From: Alloalcanivorax dieselolei B5
GTDB taxonomy: Bacteria > Pseudomonadota > Gammaproteobacteria > Pseudomonadales > Alcanivoracaceae
DNA length: 64,000 bases
Direction: 5' to 3'
NCBI RefSeq assembly: GCF_000300005.1
Contig: NC_018691.1
Location: 2,108,001-2,172,000 of the forward strand
In this document: piece by piece, positions 11,266 to 20,839 of the stretch
How positions within the stretch are numbered: the first letter of the stretch is position 1
How the letters are laid out: every line of letters starts with the position of its first letter
Program-made: the position numbers and the translations under genes
The notes under the pieces: model-generated
Database searches by the model: none
What the model was told of the DNA's origin: nothing
Seen by the model: only the letters and a program-made list of their open reading frames with translations

Positions 11266-11694
11266 CTAAAACATCGCCGCGAATTCGGCGGCGAAACGGC
11301 GATCAAAGCGATGAATCAGTTTGCCGAAGGGGAGTGTAAGCAATGTCAGGGCGCCCTCGGACCACTCTTCCTGATGCAACCGGCAGCCACCTTCATCGTC
11401 GTCAATGAAGGAAAAGCGGTGCTGAATCCTCGCCAGCGGCAACGACAGTCCCCAACTGATGCGCTCGTTTTCGACCACTTCCAGCACTTTTACCGCCACC
11501 GGCGCGGGGGGCAGGCCGGGCAGGTCGATAACGAACAGCAGGGTGGCGCCGGGGCGCCAGCCGCCGAACAATCTGGCATAGCGAACCACCGAACACCAGT
11601 CGGGCCAGTCTTCCACCCGGGTGAACAGGGAGAAAGCCTGACGGCGGGAAGCGGCGGTGTCGGTGACGTCGTCGATGAAATAGCGTTTCAGCAT
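11266..11694 (-). CDS. SRPBCC (polyketide cyclase-like) protein
   Basis: 142-aa protein with an SRPBCC/START-like pattern: an N-terminal strand-helix region (FSLFTRVEDWPDW), a hydrophobic-pocket core, and a C-terminal helix LIHRFDRRFAAEF. Such proteins bind hydrophobic ligands; no catalytic residue can be named. The ATG at 11694 (MLKRYFIDDV) is chosen because the 27 codons upstream are not protein-like. It precedes the RND exporter by 33 bp, which suggests a shared lipid-handling role (inference). Confidence 0.65.
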   Translation of the reverse strand: MLKRYFIDDVTDTAASRRQAFSLFTRVEDWPDWCSVVRYARLFGGWRPGATLLFVIDLPGLPPAPVAVKVLEVVENERISWGLSLPLARIQHRFSFIDDDEGGCRLHQEEWSEGALTLLTLPFGKLIHRFDRRFAAEFAAMF

Positions 11695-11863
11695 GGCAGG
11701 CTCGTCAGGGTTTGCGCCAAGATTACCCGTCGCGATGGATCGCGGCCAGTTCAGTGCCGAGGCGAATCGGGCCATTATCCACTGGAAACTTGACCGAAGG
11801 CCGCGTCCTGCCTAGCGTGATAAAAAAATAACAAAGGCGAAAGCCACTACGTAAGGAAACCAC

Positions 11864-12931
11864 ATGGCGAGCAAATTGTTCCCGGCATCCAACCTGCCGG
11901 CGTTAATGGAGATCGCACTGCGCAGCCGCCTGGACGTGCAGGCGTTGTTTCAGAAAGCCGGGATCGGCGCGGACATGGTCGGGCGCGCGGAGTGCTATGT
12001 GCGGGTGGAGCAGATCGATACCGTGCTCAGCACCGCGTTCGCCGAAACCCGGGATCCGCTCTTTGGTCTGCATGTGGGCAGAGACAACCACTACGGCAAT
12101 CTGGACATCATCGGTAACCTGATGGCGGCTTCCGCGTCCCTGGATCAGGGGCTGGCGCTGCTGTTCCGCTACAAGGACCTGCTGGTGCCGTACCTGGGGT
12201 TCGCCCTGCGTCACGAACCCGATGCCGTGGCCCTGGAAGTGTTCCCGCATTATCCGGATTTGGAGTTTACCCAGACCCGCACCCACAACGAACTGGTGGT
12301 GGCCACCATCGTCGCCATTGGCCGCTCCCTCACCGGTGGGCGTTTCCCGGTACGGGAGGCGGCCTTCCGCCATCCGGCCCCGCCACCGCCACAACTGAAC
12401 GAATACCGTGCCTTCTTTCAATGTCCGCTGGTCTTCGAGGCTCCCTGTAATGCCGTGCTGTTCGATGAAGCGGCGTTGACCTCGCCGCTGCCCGGTGCCT
12501 ATCCGGATTATAGGCGCCGTCTGGAACGCGCCGCGGATCGACTGCTTGGCGCGCTGACCCGGGCGGCGGCGGTGAGTCTACAGGTGCGTGAGCGGCTGTA
12601 TGAAACTCTGGGACAAGGTGCCTGGTCGGTGGAGAAGGTGGCTTCCTCATTGAACATGACCACCCGTACGCTGCAGCGGCGACTGCGTCAGGAGGGGCTG
12701 CGCTTCGCCGATTTGCGCGACCAGGTGCGGCACGAACACGCCTGCCGTAAACTGGTGGAACCGTGCTGTGACATGCAGCAACTGACCCAGGATCTGGGCT
12801 TTTCGGATATCGCCAATTTCTACCACGCTTTTCGCCGCTGGCAGGGGTGCGCGCCGGGGGAATACCGGCGCCGGCAATTAACCGAACGGGCCCGCAACGA
12901 ACGGATGGCGATCCATCAAATGGAGCGCTGA
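11864..12931 (+). CDS. AraC-family transcriptional regulator (OruR/ArgR-like N-domain)
   Basis: 355-aa regulator. Residues about 20-205 match the arabinose-binding-like N-terminal domain common in Pseudomonas AraC-type regulators (GNLDIIGNLMAASASLDQGL). Residues about 240-340 form the double helix-turn-helix: WSVEKVASSLNMTTRTLQRRLRQEG and LGFSDIANFYHAFRRWQG, with the AraC signature APGEYRR. AAGGAAAC precedes the ATG. It is divergent from the SRPBCC-RND operon (169 bp between starts), so that pair is the obvious candidate target; this is inference. Confidence 0.85.
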   Translation: MASKLFPASNLPALMEIALRSRLDVQALFQKAGIGADMVGRAECYVRVEQIDTVLSTAFAETRDPLFGLHVGRDNHYGNLDIIGNLMAASASLDQGLALLFRYKDLLVPYLGFALRHEPDAVALEVFPHYPDLEFTQTRTHNELVVATIVAIGRSLTGGRFPVREAAFRHPAPPPPQLNEYRAFFQCPLVFEAPCNAVLFDEAALTSPLPGAYPDYRRRLERAADRLLGALTRAAAVSLQVRERLYETLGQGAWSVEKVASSLNMTTRTLQRRLRQEGLRFADLRDQVRHEHACRKLVEPCCDMQQLTQDLGFSDIANFYHAFRRWQGCAPGEYRRRQLTERARNERMAIHQMER

Positions 12932-12986
12932 CGCTGGTCCCCGGCGCGCCGGGGATTGATTGCCCGAACCAACAACCCGAACCATC

Positions 12987-13853
12987 ATGATCGATATCGA
13001 CACCGCCGCCCGGGAACTGGAAATACTGTGGTCGCTGCCCGGCCGGGACTGCCGGCTGCAACCGCTTGGGCAAAGCGGTGCCGGGCTCACCGCGATCATC
13101 CATACCCCGGCGCAGCGCTTCTTCCTCAAATGGATGAGCGATGGCGACCCGCTGGAGGCTGAACAGGACGGGCTGACCCGGCTGGCGCCAGTGGTGAGAG
13201 TGCCGGGCTGGCGTTACCTCGGCCCGCTGGCGGGCGGCCAGGCTCTGATTCTGGAATGGCTGGAACTGGGGCAATCCCTTTCCCGTGGACAATGGCGGGA
13301 GCTGGGCGAGCTGTTGCGGCGCCTGCATTCCGTGCCCGGGGAACAGTTCGGTTATCACCGTGATAACTGGATCGGCGCCAGCCGCCAATACAATGCACCG
13401 TCGCCGGATTGGGCCACCTTCTTCGTCAACCAACGGCTGGCGCCACAATGGCGCTGGGCCTGTCAGCGCGGGCTGCCGGCGGCGGAGGCGGGCCAGGTGG
13501 AAGCGGTGATGGCGCTGGCCATGGACTGGCTCTGCGAAGTGACGGTGGCGCCGTCGCTGGTGCACGGTGATCTGTGGTCCGGCAACCTGGGCACGCTCAC
13601 CGACGGCACCGTGGTGCTGTTCGATCCGGCGGTGTACTACGGCCATGGGGAGGTGGATCTGGCCATGCTGGAATTGTTCGGCCCGGTGCCGGAAGAATGT
13701 CATCGGGGTTATGGTATCGACCCTCATGATCCCGCCGTGGTGCAGCGCAAGACGCTCTATAACCTGTATCATCTGCTCAACCACTTCGTGCTGTTCGGTG
13801 GCGGCTACCTCAATGCCATCACCCGCAGCTGCCGGACCCTGCTGTCCTACTGA
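12987..13853 (+). CDS. Fructosamine kinase family protein
   Basis: 288-aa protein of the fructosamine/ketosamine-3-kinase family (APH-like fold), which phosphorylates sugar amines on glycated proteins so they fall off. Motifs: FFLKWM (ATP-binding Lys), GYHRDNWIG, the catalytic loop LVHGDLWSGN with the Asp base, and LFDPAVYYGHGEVDLAM with the metal Asp. The start could also be a TTG at 12960, adding nine residues; neither start has a strong ribosome site. It is followed 38 bp later by pdxB. Confidence 0.82.
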   Translation: MIDIDTAARELEILWSLPGRDCRLQPLGQSGAGLTAIIHTPAQRFFLKWMSDGDPLEAEQDGLTRLAPVVRVPGWRYLGPLAGGQALILEWLELGQSLSRGQWRELGELLRRLHSVPGEQFGYHRDNWIGASRQYNAPSPDWATFFVNQRLAPQWRWACQRGLPAAEAGQVEAVMALAMDWLCEVTVAPSLVHGDLWSGNLGTLTDGTVVLFDPAVYYGHGEVDLAMLELFGPVPEECHRGYGIDPHDPAVVQRKTLYNLYHLLNHFVLFGGGYLNAITRSCRTLLSY

Positions 13854-13891
13854 CAGCGCGATCCATGATCCCTTGTTGATGGTGTTGAGCT

Positions 13892-15058
13892 TTGACTCCC
13901 ATTCGTATTGTCGCTGATGAAAACATGCCGGGGCTGGCGCCCTTTGAGGGGCTCGGGACGGTGCGCCGTGTGGACGGCCGCCGCCTTACCCGGATCGACC
14001 TTGCCGACACCGAGGTGTTACTGGTGCGCTCCGTTACCCGGGTGGACCGGGTGCTGCTGGAGGGCACCCCGGTGCGTTTCGTCGGCTCCGCCACCATCGG
14101 CACCGATCACGTGGACCGGGCGGCGCTCAAAGCCATGGGCGTGGCCTTCGCCCATGCGCCGGGTTGCAACGCCCGGGCGGTGGCGGAGTATGTGCTGCAG
14201 GCGCTGTTGCTGGCCTGCCGGGAACAGGGCAGGACCTTGCGCGACAGCAGCGTGGGCATTGTCGGCCTGGGGAACGTGGGCAGCCGGGTGGCGCAGTGGC
14301 TGAGCGCCCTTGGGGTAACGGTCCTGGCCTGTGATCCGCCGCTGCAGCGGACCGGAGCCGATACCGTGGTGCCGCTGACCGACCTGGATACGGTGCTGGC
14401 GGCGGATCTGGTTACCCTGCACGTGCCGCTGACTCGCCAGGGGCCGGATGCCACCTTCCATATGCTCGACCGTGAGCGCTTGTTGCGTCTCGGCCCGCGG
14501 CAAACGCTGCTCAGTACCTGCCGGGGCGCGGTGATCGACAACCAGGCGCTGCGGGAGAGACTGGCGGACGCCAACGCGCCGCTGGTGCTGCTGGACGTCT
14601 GGGAGGGGGAGCCGCGAATCGATGCCGGGCTGCTGGCGCGGGTGCGTCTTGGTTCCCCGCATGTGGCCGGTTACAGCGTGGAAGGGAAGTGGCTGGGCAC
14701 CACCATGCTCCACCAGGCCTTCCGTTTGTGGCGGGGGGAAAGCGCGGGGGTTCCGGTGATGGACGGGGAGCGGCCGATACTGGAACACCCGATGGCGGAC
14801 GAGGATGACCTGCTGGCGTTGTTACAGCGGGCCTACCGGATTGACGACGACGATCGCCGTCTGCGTGCCAGCGTCGATGAAACCGACCCGGGGAGGGCGT
14901 TCGATGCCTTGCGGCGGGACTATCCGCCGCGCCATGAACTGCACCACTGGCGTCACCGTGGTGAGGTGGCGCCGGTGCTGAGCGCCTTGCTCAGCCTGCT
15001 TTTCGATCCGCCTGGCGCGGGTAGCGCCATGCCTGCTCCAGCTCTCGACAGGCCTTGA
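13892..15058 (+). CDS. pdxB: Erythronate-4-phosphate dehydrogenase
   Basis: Second step of the DXP-independent pyridoxal phosphate pathway: oxidises 4-phosphoerythronate with NAD. The 388-aa product begins IRIVADENMPG as in PdxB. It has the substrate loop FVGSATIGTDHVD, the Rossmann motif VGIVGLGNVGSRVA, catalytic STCRGAVID and LDVWEGEP regions, and HVAGYSVEGK. The C-terminal PdxB dimerisation domain is present. The start is TTG, as no nearby ATG fits the conserved N-terminus. Its last 68 nt overlap a small gene on the other strand. Confidence 0.93.
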   Translation: MTPIRIVADENMPGLAPFEGLGTVRRVDGRRLTRIDLADTEVLLVRSVTRVDRVLLEGTPVRFVGSATIGTDHVDRAALKAMGVAFAHAPGCNARAVAEYVLQALLLACREQGRTLRDSSVGIVGLGNVGSRVAQWLSALGVTVLACDPPLQRTGADTVVPLTDLDTVLAADLVTLHVPLTRQGPDATFHMLDRERLLRLGPRQTLLSTCRGAVIDNQALRERLADANAPLVLLDVWEGEPRIDAGLLARVRLGSPHVAGYSVEGKWLGTTMLHQAFRLWRGESAGVPVMDGERPILEHPMADEDDLLALLQRAYRIDDDDRRLRASVDETDPGRAFDALRRDYPPRHELHHWRHRGEVAPVLSALLSLLFDPPGAGSAMPAPALDRP

Positions 15059-15164
15059 GAATCATCGCTTCGGTGATCGGAATCTCGCGTCCCTGTTCGT
15101 CCACCAGGGCGGCGTCGTTGAAATCTCCGGATCCCGGCGAGCGGGAGAGGGAAGTGCGGCTCAT
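14991..15164 (-). CDS. Small conserved protein, possibly PA1571-like
   Basis: 57-aa protein with no signal peptide or membrane segment. The stretch LVDEQGREIPITEAMILKACRELE resembles the small PA1571-type proteins known from Pseudomonas; this is from memory and tentative. The ATG at 15164 follows GGAGAG with good spacing; a longer ORF starts at 15194. The 3' end overlaps the end of pdxB by 68 nt in convergent orientation. Function unknown. Confidence 0.55.
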   Translation of the reverse strand: MSRTSLSRSPGSGDFNDAALVDEQGREIPITEAMILKACRELEQAWRYPRQADRKAG

Positions 15165-15266
15165 GGTAGTCTCTCCGTTAATCCGACCCTCCATGGAGGG
15201 CTGACCTTTGGGTTCGGGGTGATCTCCCCCGGCACGGCCATTCTTGTTGTTGGATATGATGATTTT

Positions 15267-16415
15267 ATGACGATGGACGAAAAATCCCCGCTAACCGTGG
15301 GGGTACTGGTCAATCCGTTCGCCGGCATCGGCGGTGCCGTCGGCCTGAAAGGCAGTGACGGTGCCGAAACCCGTGCCGAGGCGCTGCGCCGGGGCGCGCG
15401 GCCGATGGCGGTGGAGCGCATGACTCGGGCTTTGCAAGCGCTGGGACCGGCGGCGCGGCCGCTGCGCTGGTTGACCTGGGGCGGCGACATGGGCGAACAC
15501 AGCTGCCGGGACGCCGGTCTCCAGGCGGAAAGCGTGGGACAGTCGCCGCCGGCCAGCGAAGCCGAGCATAGCCGTGAGGCGGCGGCGGCTCTGGTGACGG
15601 CGGGTGTCGACCTGCTGCTGTTCGCCGGTGGTGATGGCACCGCCCGGGATCTGGTGGACGCGGTGGGGCAGCGCATTCCGGTGCTGGGCGTGCCGGCCGG
15701 CTGCAAAATGCATTCGGCGGTGTACGCGGTGAACCCGGAAGCCGCCGGCCATTTGCTGGCGGATATGCGCGACGGTGGGCTGGTGGCGCTGCGGGAAGCG
15801 GAGGTCCGTGACATCGACGAAGAGGCGTTCCGCCACGGCGAGGTCCGTGCCCGTTACTATGGCAGCTTGATGGTGCCGGAAGAGGGGCGTTACCTGCAGC
15901 AGGTGAAATGCGGCGGCCGCGAAGTGGAGGACCTGGTGGTCACCGAAATCGCCGCCTGGATCATCGACACTCTGGAGGATGACGTCTATTACCTGGTCGG
16001 TTCCGGTTCCACCTTGGCGGTGGTGATGGAACAACTGGGGCTGCCGAACACGCTGCTCGGGGTGGATATCATCCGCAATGGCGAGATAGTGGCGGCGGAT
16101 GTGGGCGCCGAAGCGATTCTGGAGTGTATCGGCGAAGCGCCGGCGCGAGCGCTGCTGACCGTGATCGGTGGTCAGGGACACTTGTTTGGCCGTGGCAATC
16201 AGCAGTTCAGCCCGGCGGTGATCCGCCGTCTCGGTAAGGACCGCGTCCAGATCCTCGCCAGCCGGGGTAAGCTGGCCACTCTGGAAGGGCGTCCATTGCT
16301 GGTGGACACCGGTGACGCCGAGCTGGATCAGGAACTGTGCGGACTGTGGCCGGTGACCAGCGGCTATGAGGATACTTTGCTGTATCGGGTGGCGCTGGAC
16401 GCCGGTGATACGTAA
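15267..16415 (+). CDS. ATP-NAD kinase-fold protein (AcoX-like)
   Basis: 382-aa protein with the NAD-kinase/diacylglycerol-kinase fold. The nucleotide-binding GGDGTARD motif is at about residue 120, preceded by VGVLVNPFAGIGG and followed by VLGVPAGCKMHSAVYAVNP. The C-terminal half has LGVDIIRNGEIVAADVGAEAIL and GGQGHLFGRGNQQFSP, which recall the AcoX-like group; the substrate of these proteins is not established. The start at 15267 is chosen over a GTG 48 bp upstream; the ribosome site is weak for both. Confidence 0.7.
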   Translation: MTMDEKSPLTVGVLVNPFAGIGGAVGLKGSDGAETRAEALRRGARPMAVERMTRALQALGPAARPLRWLTWGGDMGEHSCRDAGLQAESVGQSPPASEAEHSREAAAALVTAGVDLLLFAGGDGTARDLVDAVGQRIPVLGVPAGCKMHSAVYAVNPEAAGHLLADMRDGGLVALREAEVRDIDEEAFRHGEVRARYYGSLMVPEEGRYLQQVKCGGREVEDLVVTEIAAWIIDTLEDDVYYLVGSGSTLAVVMEQLGLPNTLLGVDIIRNGEIVAADVGAEAILECIGEAPARALLTVIGGQGHLFGRGNQQFSPAVIRRLGKDRVQILASRGKLATLEGRPLLVDTGDAELDQELCGLWPVTSGYEDTLLYRVALDAGDT

Positions 16416-16484
16416 ATGGTCGGGCGCCAGGATTAAAAGGCCGCTTACGGGCTTCGAAGCAATGAACTCGCGGATCGCTACAAG

Positions 16485-16565
16485 GCCGCTGTAGGAGCTT
16501 GCCTTGCAAGCGAATTCGGCTTTCGGCGCAAAAGATTCGCTTGCAGGGCAAGCTCCTACAGCGGC
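16485..16565. repeat. REP-like palindrome, family B, copy 1
   Basis: Inverted repeat with 31-bp arms 16485-16515 and 16535-16565, one mismatch, 19-nt spacer. The core is GTAGGAGCTTGC ... GCAAGCGAAT. It belongs to a family seen again at about 20725, 23134, 24434 and 63594. GGATCGCTACAAGG just upstream is shared with the copy at 63594. It lies between the AcoX-like gene and the SDR gene. The spacing and sequence resemble the REP/BIME elements of pseudomonads and relatives. Confidence 0.85.
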
Positions 16566-16655
16566 TTCGAAGTCCCTCTGTGGGAAGCTGCTTTAGCAGC
16601 GAATGGCGTGCCAGCGTGTTGCGTGTAAGTGCTTATCAAAACAAAGAGGACTTAG

Positions 16656-17453
16656 ATGATGGCTTCCCTGGCGGATCAGGTGATCTGGATTACCGGCGCC
16701 TCCTCCGGTATCGGCGAGGCGCTGGCGGCGGAATACGCCCGCTATGGCGCTCGGCTGGTGTTGTCCGCCCGGCGGCGGGAGGAATTGGAGCGGGTGCGCG
16801 ACGCCTTGGTGAACGCCGACCAGCATCTGGTGTTGCCGCTGGATCTGACCGACATTGATGCCATGCCGGCGGCGGTGGAGCAGGTCATGGCCCGCTTCGG
16901 GCGGCTGGATCAGGTGGTGCACAACGGCGGCATCTCCCAGCGTTCGCTGGTGCGTGACACCGGCGTGGCGGTGGATCAGCGCATCATGGCGGTGAATTAC
17001 TTCGGCGCGGTGGCGCTGACCAAGGCGGTGTTGCCGGTGTTCCGGGCGGCCAAAGCCGGCCGTTTCGTGGTGGTGACCTCGCTGGTGGGGGAGCTGCCGA
17101 CCCCGCTGCGTTCCGCCTACAGCGCCAGCAAACACGCCCTGCACGGTTTCTTCGAGGCGCTGCGGGCGGAAGAGTACGATGAAGGTATCCGGGTCACCCT
17201 GGTCATGCCCGGTTTCATCCGTACCCAGGTGTCGGTGAACGCGCTGGTGGGTGACGGCTCCGCCCAGGGCACCATGGACGCGGCCCAGGAGCAGGGCCTG
17301 GCCGCCGAGGAGTGCGCCCGGCGGGTGGTGGAGGCCGTGCAGCGTGGCCGCGATCAGGTTATCATCGCCGGCCGCGAGCGCATGGGCGTGTATCTGAAAC
17401 GATGGTGCCCACCGTTGTACCGCCGCCTGATCCGCAAGATCAAAGTCACCTGA
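16656..17453 (+). CDS. Short-chain dehydrogenase/reductase
   Basis: 265-aa classical SDR. The NAD(P) motif is [14 protein letters not shown] at about residue 11, then HNGGISQRS (the NNAG equivalent, with His-Asn), catalytic Ser in [13 protein letters not shown] and the catalytic YSASK at about residue 155. The C-terminal part resembles DHRS7-like SDRs, with a basic tail ([18 protein letters not shown]) that may touch the membrane. The substrate cannot be told. A second ATG follows immediately. GAGGACTTAG precedes the start. Confidence 0.85.
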   Translation: MMASLADQVIWITGASSGIGEALAAEYARYGARLVLSARRREELERVRDALVNADQHLVLPLDLTDIDAMPAAVEQVMARFGRLDQVVHNGGISQRSLVRDTGVAVDQRIMAVNYFGAVALTKAVLPVFRAAKAGRFVVVTSLVGELPTPLRSAYSASKHALHGFFEALRAEEYDEGIRVTLVMPGFIRTQVSVNALVGDGSAQGTMDAAQEQGLAAEECARRVVEAVQRGRDQVIIAGRERMGVYLKRWCPPLYRRLIRKIKVT

Positions 17454-17494
17454 CCCCTTACTCACCAACCCGCAGAGCCCGTTCAGAGGTTGCC

Positions 17495-18364
17495 ATGGCA
17501 AGCGTCACCGACAGTCTCGATGCCAAGCATCGCACTCACTTCAACAAGCTGCAGAAGAAGTTGCGGCGGGAAGTGGGCAAGGCCATCGCTGATTACAATA
17601 TGATCGCTGACGGCGACAAGGTGATGGTGTGTCTGTCCGGCGGCAAGGATTCCTACACCATGCTGGAGATTCTGCGCAATCTGCAGCTTTCCGCACCGGT
17701 CAACTTCGAGCTGGTGGCGGTGAATCTGGATCAGAAACAACCGGGGTTCCCGGAGCATGTACTGCCGGATTACCTGGAGAAGGAAGGGGTGTCCTACCAC
17801 ATCCTGGAGAAGGACACCTATTCCATCGTCAAGGAGAAGGTGCCGGAAGGAAAAACCACCTGTGGGCTGTGTTCACGGCTGCGCCGGGGCAGTCTGTACG
17901 GCTTCGCCGAGGAGATCGGCGCCAACAAGATCGCCCTGGGCCATCACCGTGACGACATCGTCGAGACCCTGTTCCTGAATATGTTCTTTGGCGGCAAGAT
18001 GAAGGCCATGCCGCCGAAATTGCGCAGCGACGACAACAAGAACGTGGTGATCCGCCCGCTGGCCTACTGCCGGGAAAAGGACATCGTGCGCTTCGCCCGC
18101 TACAAGGATTTTCCGATCATCCCCTGCAACCTGTGCGGTTCCCAGGAGAATCTGCAGCGCCAGACCATCAAGGAAATGCTCAACAACTGGGATCGTGAGC
18201 ATCCCGGCCGTATCGAGAGCATCTTTTCCGCGATTCAGAATATTGCCCCCTCCCAACTGGCGGACACCCGCCTGTTTGACTTCGAACACCTGGAAGACGG
18301 CGTGCAGCGCGCAGGGCAGCAGGCCCATCGTCTGGATGTGGTCAATTTGTTCGGCGGCCATTGA
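17495..18364 (+). CDS. ttcA: tRNA 2-thiocytidine(32) synthetase TtcA
   Basis: Adds sulfur to cytidine 32 of tRNA using ATP and an iron-sulfur cluster. The 289-aa protein has the PP-loop [10 protein letters not shown] at about residue 45. Two CxxC pairs, [10 protein letters not shown] and PCNLCGSQ, supply the cluster ligands. [15 protein letters not shown] is also typical. The ATG at 17495 matches the TtcA start; a much longer ORF begins inside the SDR gene and is rejected. The gap to the SDR gene is 41 bp. Confidence 0.95.
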   Translation: MASVTDSLDAKHRTHFNKLQKKLRREVGKAIADYNMIADGDKVMVCLSGGKDSYTMLEILRNLQLSAPVNFELVAVNLDQKQPGFPEHVLPDYLEKEGVSYHILEKDTYSIVKEKVPEGKTTCGLCSRLRRGSLYGFAEEIGANKIALGHHRDDIVETLFLNMFFGGKMKAMPPKLRSDDNKNVVIRPLAYCREKDIVRFARYKDFPIIPCNLCGSQENLQRQTIKEMLNNWDREHPGRIESIFSAIQNIAPSQLADTRLFDFEHLEDGVQRAGQQAHRLDVVNLFGGH

Positions 18365-18513
18365 ACGGGCTGACCGGTGCGTCACGCCAGAAACGGTTGA
18401 TGGCATGAATCATGGCGGTGTTTCGGGTAAAATGCCGCCGCTTTCCGGCCTCTGGGCCTCGCGCACCGCGCCGCCCGGGCCTTGTTTTCGACTCGACCAG
18501 AAGGTAGGAGCAC

Positions 18514-20688
18514 ATGACCGATCGCATTAAAAAGGGCGGACTGGAAATCGCCGCTGAACTTCATGATCTGGTAGTCAACGAAGTGGCGCCGGGTACCGGT
18601 GTGGATGTGGAACACTTCTGGGCGCAGCTGGAACAGATCGTGGCCGACCTGGCGCCGCGCAACAAGGCTCTGCTGGCCAAGCGTGACGAGATCCAGCAGA
18701 AGATCGACGGCTGGCACCTGGAGCGCAAGGGCAAGCAGATCGACCTGCCGGAATACAAGCGCTTCCTCACCGAGCTGGGCTACTTGCTGCCGGAAGGCGA
18801 TGATTTCAAAGTGGCCACCCGGAACGTGGACAACGAGATCGCCCACATCGCCGGTCCGCAGTTGGTGGTGCCGGTGAAGAACGCCCGTTTCGCCCTGAAC
18901 GCCGCCAACGCCCGCTGGGGCAGCCTGTATGACGCGCTCTACGGTACCGACGTCATCTCCGAGGAAGACGGCGCCGTGCGCGGCGGCGGCTACAACCCGA
19001 AACGCGGCGACAAGGTGATTGCCTTTGCCCGTGATTTCCTCGACACCTATTTCCCGCTGGCCAGCGGCTCCCACAAGGACAGCACCGGCTACGCGATCCG
19101 CGACGGCAAGCTGGTGGTGAGCCTGAAAGAGGGCGAATCCGGACTGGCCGACGAAGGCCAGCTGCGCGGCTTCCTGGGCGACGCCGAGCGGCCCAGCGGC
19201 GTGCTGCTCAAGCACAACAACCTGCACGCGGAAATCCAGATCGACGATCAGCATCCGATCGGCGCCGAGGACCCGGCCAACGTCAAGGACGTGCTGCTGG
19301 AATCCGCCATCACCACCATCCAGGACTGCGAAGACTCCGTCGCCGCGGTGGACGCCGAGGACAAAGTCGAGGTGTACCGCAACTGGGCGGGCCTGATGAA
19401 AGGCGACCTGAAGGAAAGCTTCGACAAGGGCGGCCGCACCCTGAGCCGCGCCCTCAACCCGGACCGTGAATACACCGCGCTGGACGGCGGCAAGCTGGTG
19501 CTGCCGGGCCGTTCCCTGCTGCTGGTGCGCAACGTCGGTCACCTGATGACCAACCCGGCGATCCTGCACAACGGTGAGGAAATCCCGGAAGGCATCATGG
19601 ACGCCATGGTCACCGTGCTGGCCGCCATCCACGATCTGAAGAAGCAGGACGGCGCCGATTTCCGCAACAGCCGCACCGGCTCCGTGTACATCGTGAAGCC
19701 GAAAATGCACGGTCCGGAAGAAGTGGCGTTCGCGGTGGAACTGTTCGAGCGCGTGGAAAAAGCGCTGGGCCTGCCGGCCAACACCCTGAAGATCGGCATC
19801 ATGGACGAAGAGCGCCGTACCACCGTGAACCTGAAGGAATGTATCCGTCAGGCCAAGGACCGGGTGATCTTCATCAACACCGGTTTCCTCGACCGTACCG
19901 GTGACGAGATGCACACCTCCATGGAAGCGGGCCCGATGGCGCGCAAAGGCGATATGAAAGGCATGCCCTGGATCAACGCCTATGAAAACTGGAACGTGGA
20001 TATCGGCCTGGAATGCGGCCTGCAAGGCGTGGCCCAGATCGGTAAAGGCATGTGGGCGAAGCCGGACGAAATGGCGGAAATGATGGCCACCAAGGCCGGT
20101 CACCCGAAAGCCGGCGCCAACTGCGCCTGGGTGCCGTCACCCACCGCCGCCACCCTGCACGTGATGCACTATCACGAAGTGAACGTGCAGCAGGTACAGG
20201 ATCAACTGGCCAGCCGCGGTCGCGCCTCCCTGGACGACATCCTCACCATTCCGTTGCTGGAAGGCGAACTGACCGCCAATGAAATCCAGCAGGAACTGGA
20301 CAACAACGCCCAGGGTATCCTCGGCTACGTGGTGCGCTGGATCGACCAGGGCGTGGGCTGTTCCAAGGTGCCGGACATCAACAACGTGGGCCTGATGGAA
20401 GACCGCGCCACCTGCCGTATCTCCAGCCAGCACATCGCCAACTGGCTGCACCATGGCATTGTCACCGAGGAACAGGTGATGGAGTCCATGAAGCGCATGG
20501 CGCAGGTGGTGGACAAGCAGAACGCCGGTGACCCGACCTACATGGACATGGCGCCGAACTTCGATGACAGCATCGCCTTCCAGGCGTCCTGTGATCTGGT
20601 GTTCAAGGGCTGCGAGCAGCCCAGCGGCTACACCGAGCCGGTCCTGCACCGCCGTCGCCGTGAACTGAAAGCCAAACTGGCCGGTTAA
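18514..20688 (+). CDS. glcB: Malate synthase G
   Basis: Condenses glyoxylate with acetyl-CoA to malate (glyoxylate shunt/glycolate use), which allows growth on C2 units from fatty acids or alkanes. The 724-aa length fits isoform G. Hallmarks: [46 protein letters not shown] with the catalytic Arg, [18 protein letters not shown], and [12 protein letters not shown]. The start follows AGGAG. No glc operon genes flank it; ttcA is upstream and a REP-like repeat and a convergent LysR gene lie downstream. Confidence 0.97.
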   Translation: MTDRIKKGGLEIAAELHDLVVNEVAPGTGVDVEHFWAQLEQIVADLAPRNKALLAKRDEIQQKIDGWHLERKGKQIDLPEYKRFLTELGYLLPEGDDFKVATRNVDNEIAHIAGPQLVVPVKNARFALNAANARWGSLYDALYGTDVISEEDGAVRGGGYNPKRGDKVIAFARDFLDTYFPLASGSHKDSTGYAIRDGKLVVSLKEGESGLADEGQLRGFLGDAERPSGVLLKHNNLHAEIQIDDQHPIGAEDPANVKDVLLESAITTIQDCEDSVAAVDAEDKVEVYRNWAGLMKGDLKESFDKGGRTLSRALNPDREYTALDGGKLVLPGRSLLLVRNVGHLMTNPAILHNGEEIPEGIMDAMVTVLAAIHDLKKQDGADFRNSRTGSVYIVKPKMHGPEEVAFAVELFERVEKALGLPANTLKIGIMDEERRTTVNLKECIRQAKDRVIFINTGFLDRTGDEMHTSMEAGPMARKGDMKGMPWINAYENWNVDIGLECGLQGVAQIGKGMWAKPDEMAEMMATKAGHPKAGANCAWVPSPTAATLHVMHYHEVNVQQVQDQLASRGRASLDDILTIPLLEGELTANEIQQELDNNAQGILGYVVRWIDQGVGCSKVPDINNVGLMEDRATCRISSQHIANWLHHGIVTEEQVMESMKRMAQVVDKQNAGDPTYMDMAPNFDDSIAFQASCDLVFKGCEQPSGYTEPVLHRRRRELKAKLAG

Positions 20689-20724
20689 TCCGGGCCCGCT
20701 TCTTCCCACGAAGGGGACTACGAA

Positions 20725-20799
20725 GCCGCTGTAGGAGCTTGCCTTGCAGGCGAATGGGCTCTTGAACGAAAGATTCGCCTGCAGGCAGTCTCCTACAGC
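20725..20799. repeat. REP-like palindrome, family B, copy 2
   Basis: Arms at 20725-20755 and 20773-20799. The left arm reads as in copy 1 with GCAGGCGAAT instead of GCAAGCGAAT, and the right arm compensates (ATTCGCCTGC), so the stem is kept. The right arm has lost a few bases (GGCAGTCTCC in place of GGCAAGCTCC). It lies between the convergent glcB and LysR genes, where it may serve as a terminator. Confidence 0.8.
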
Positions 20800-20839
20800 A
20801 ACTCGTCCCACAGAGACGGATTCGAGCCGGGGTGCCCGT

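Noticed and set aside
16441-16620. CRISPR array
   Set aside because: The repeats are single inverted pairs, not regularly spaced direct repeats with unique spacers; no cas genes are present.
18382-20103. 573-codon ORF antisense to glcB
   Set aside because: Antisense shadow; the + strand has full malate synthase G.
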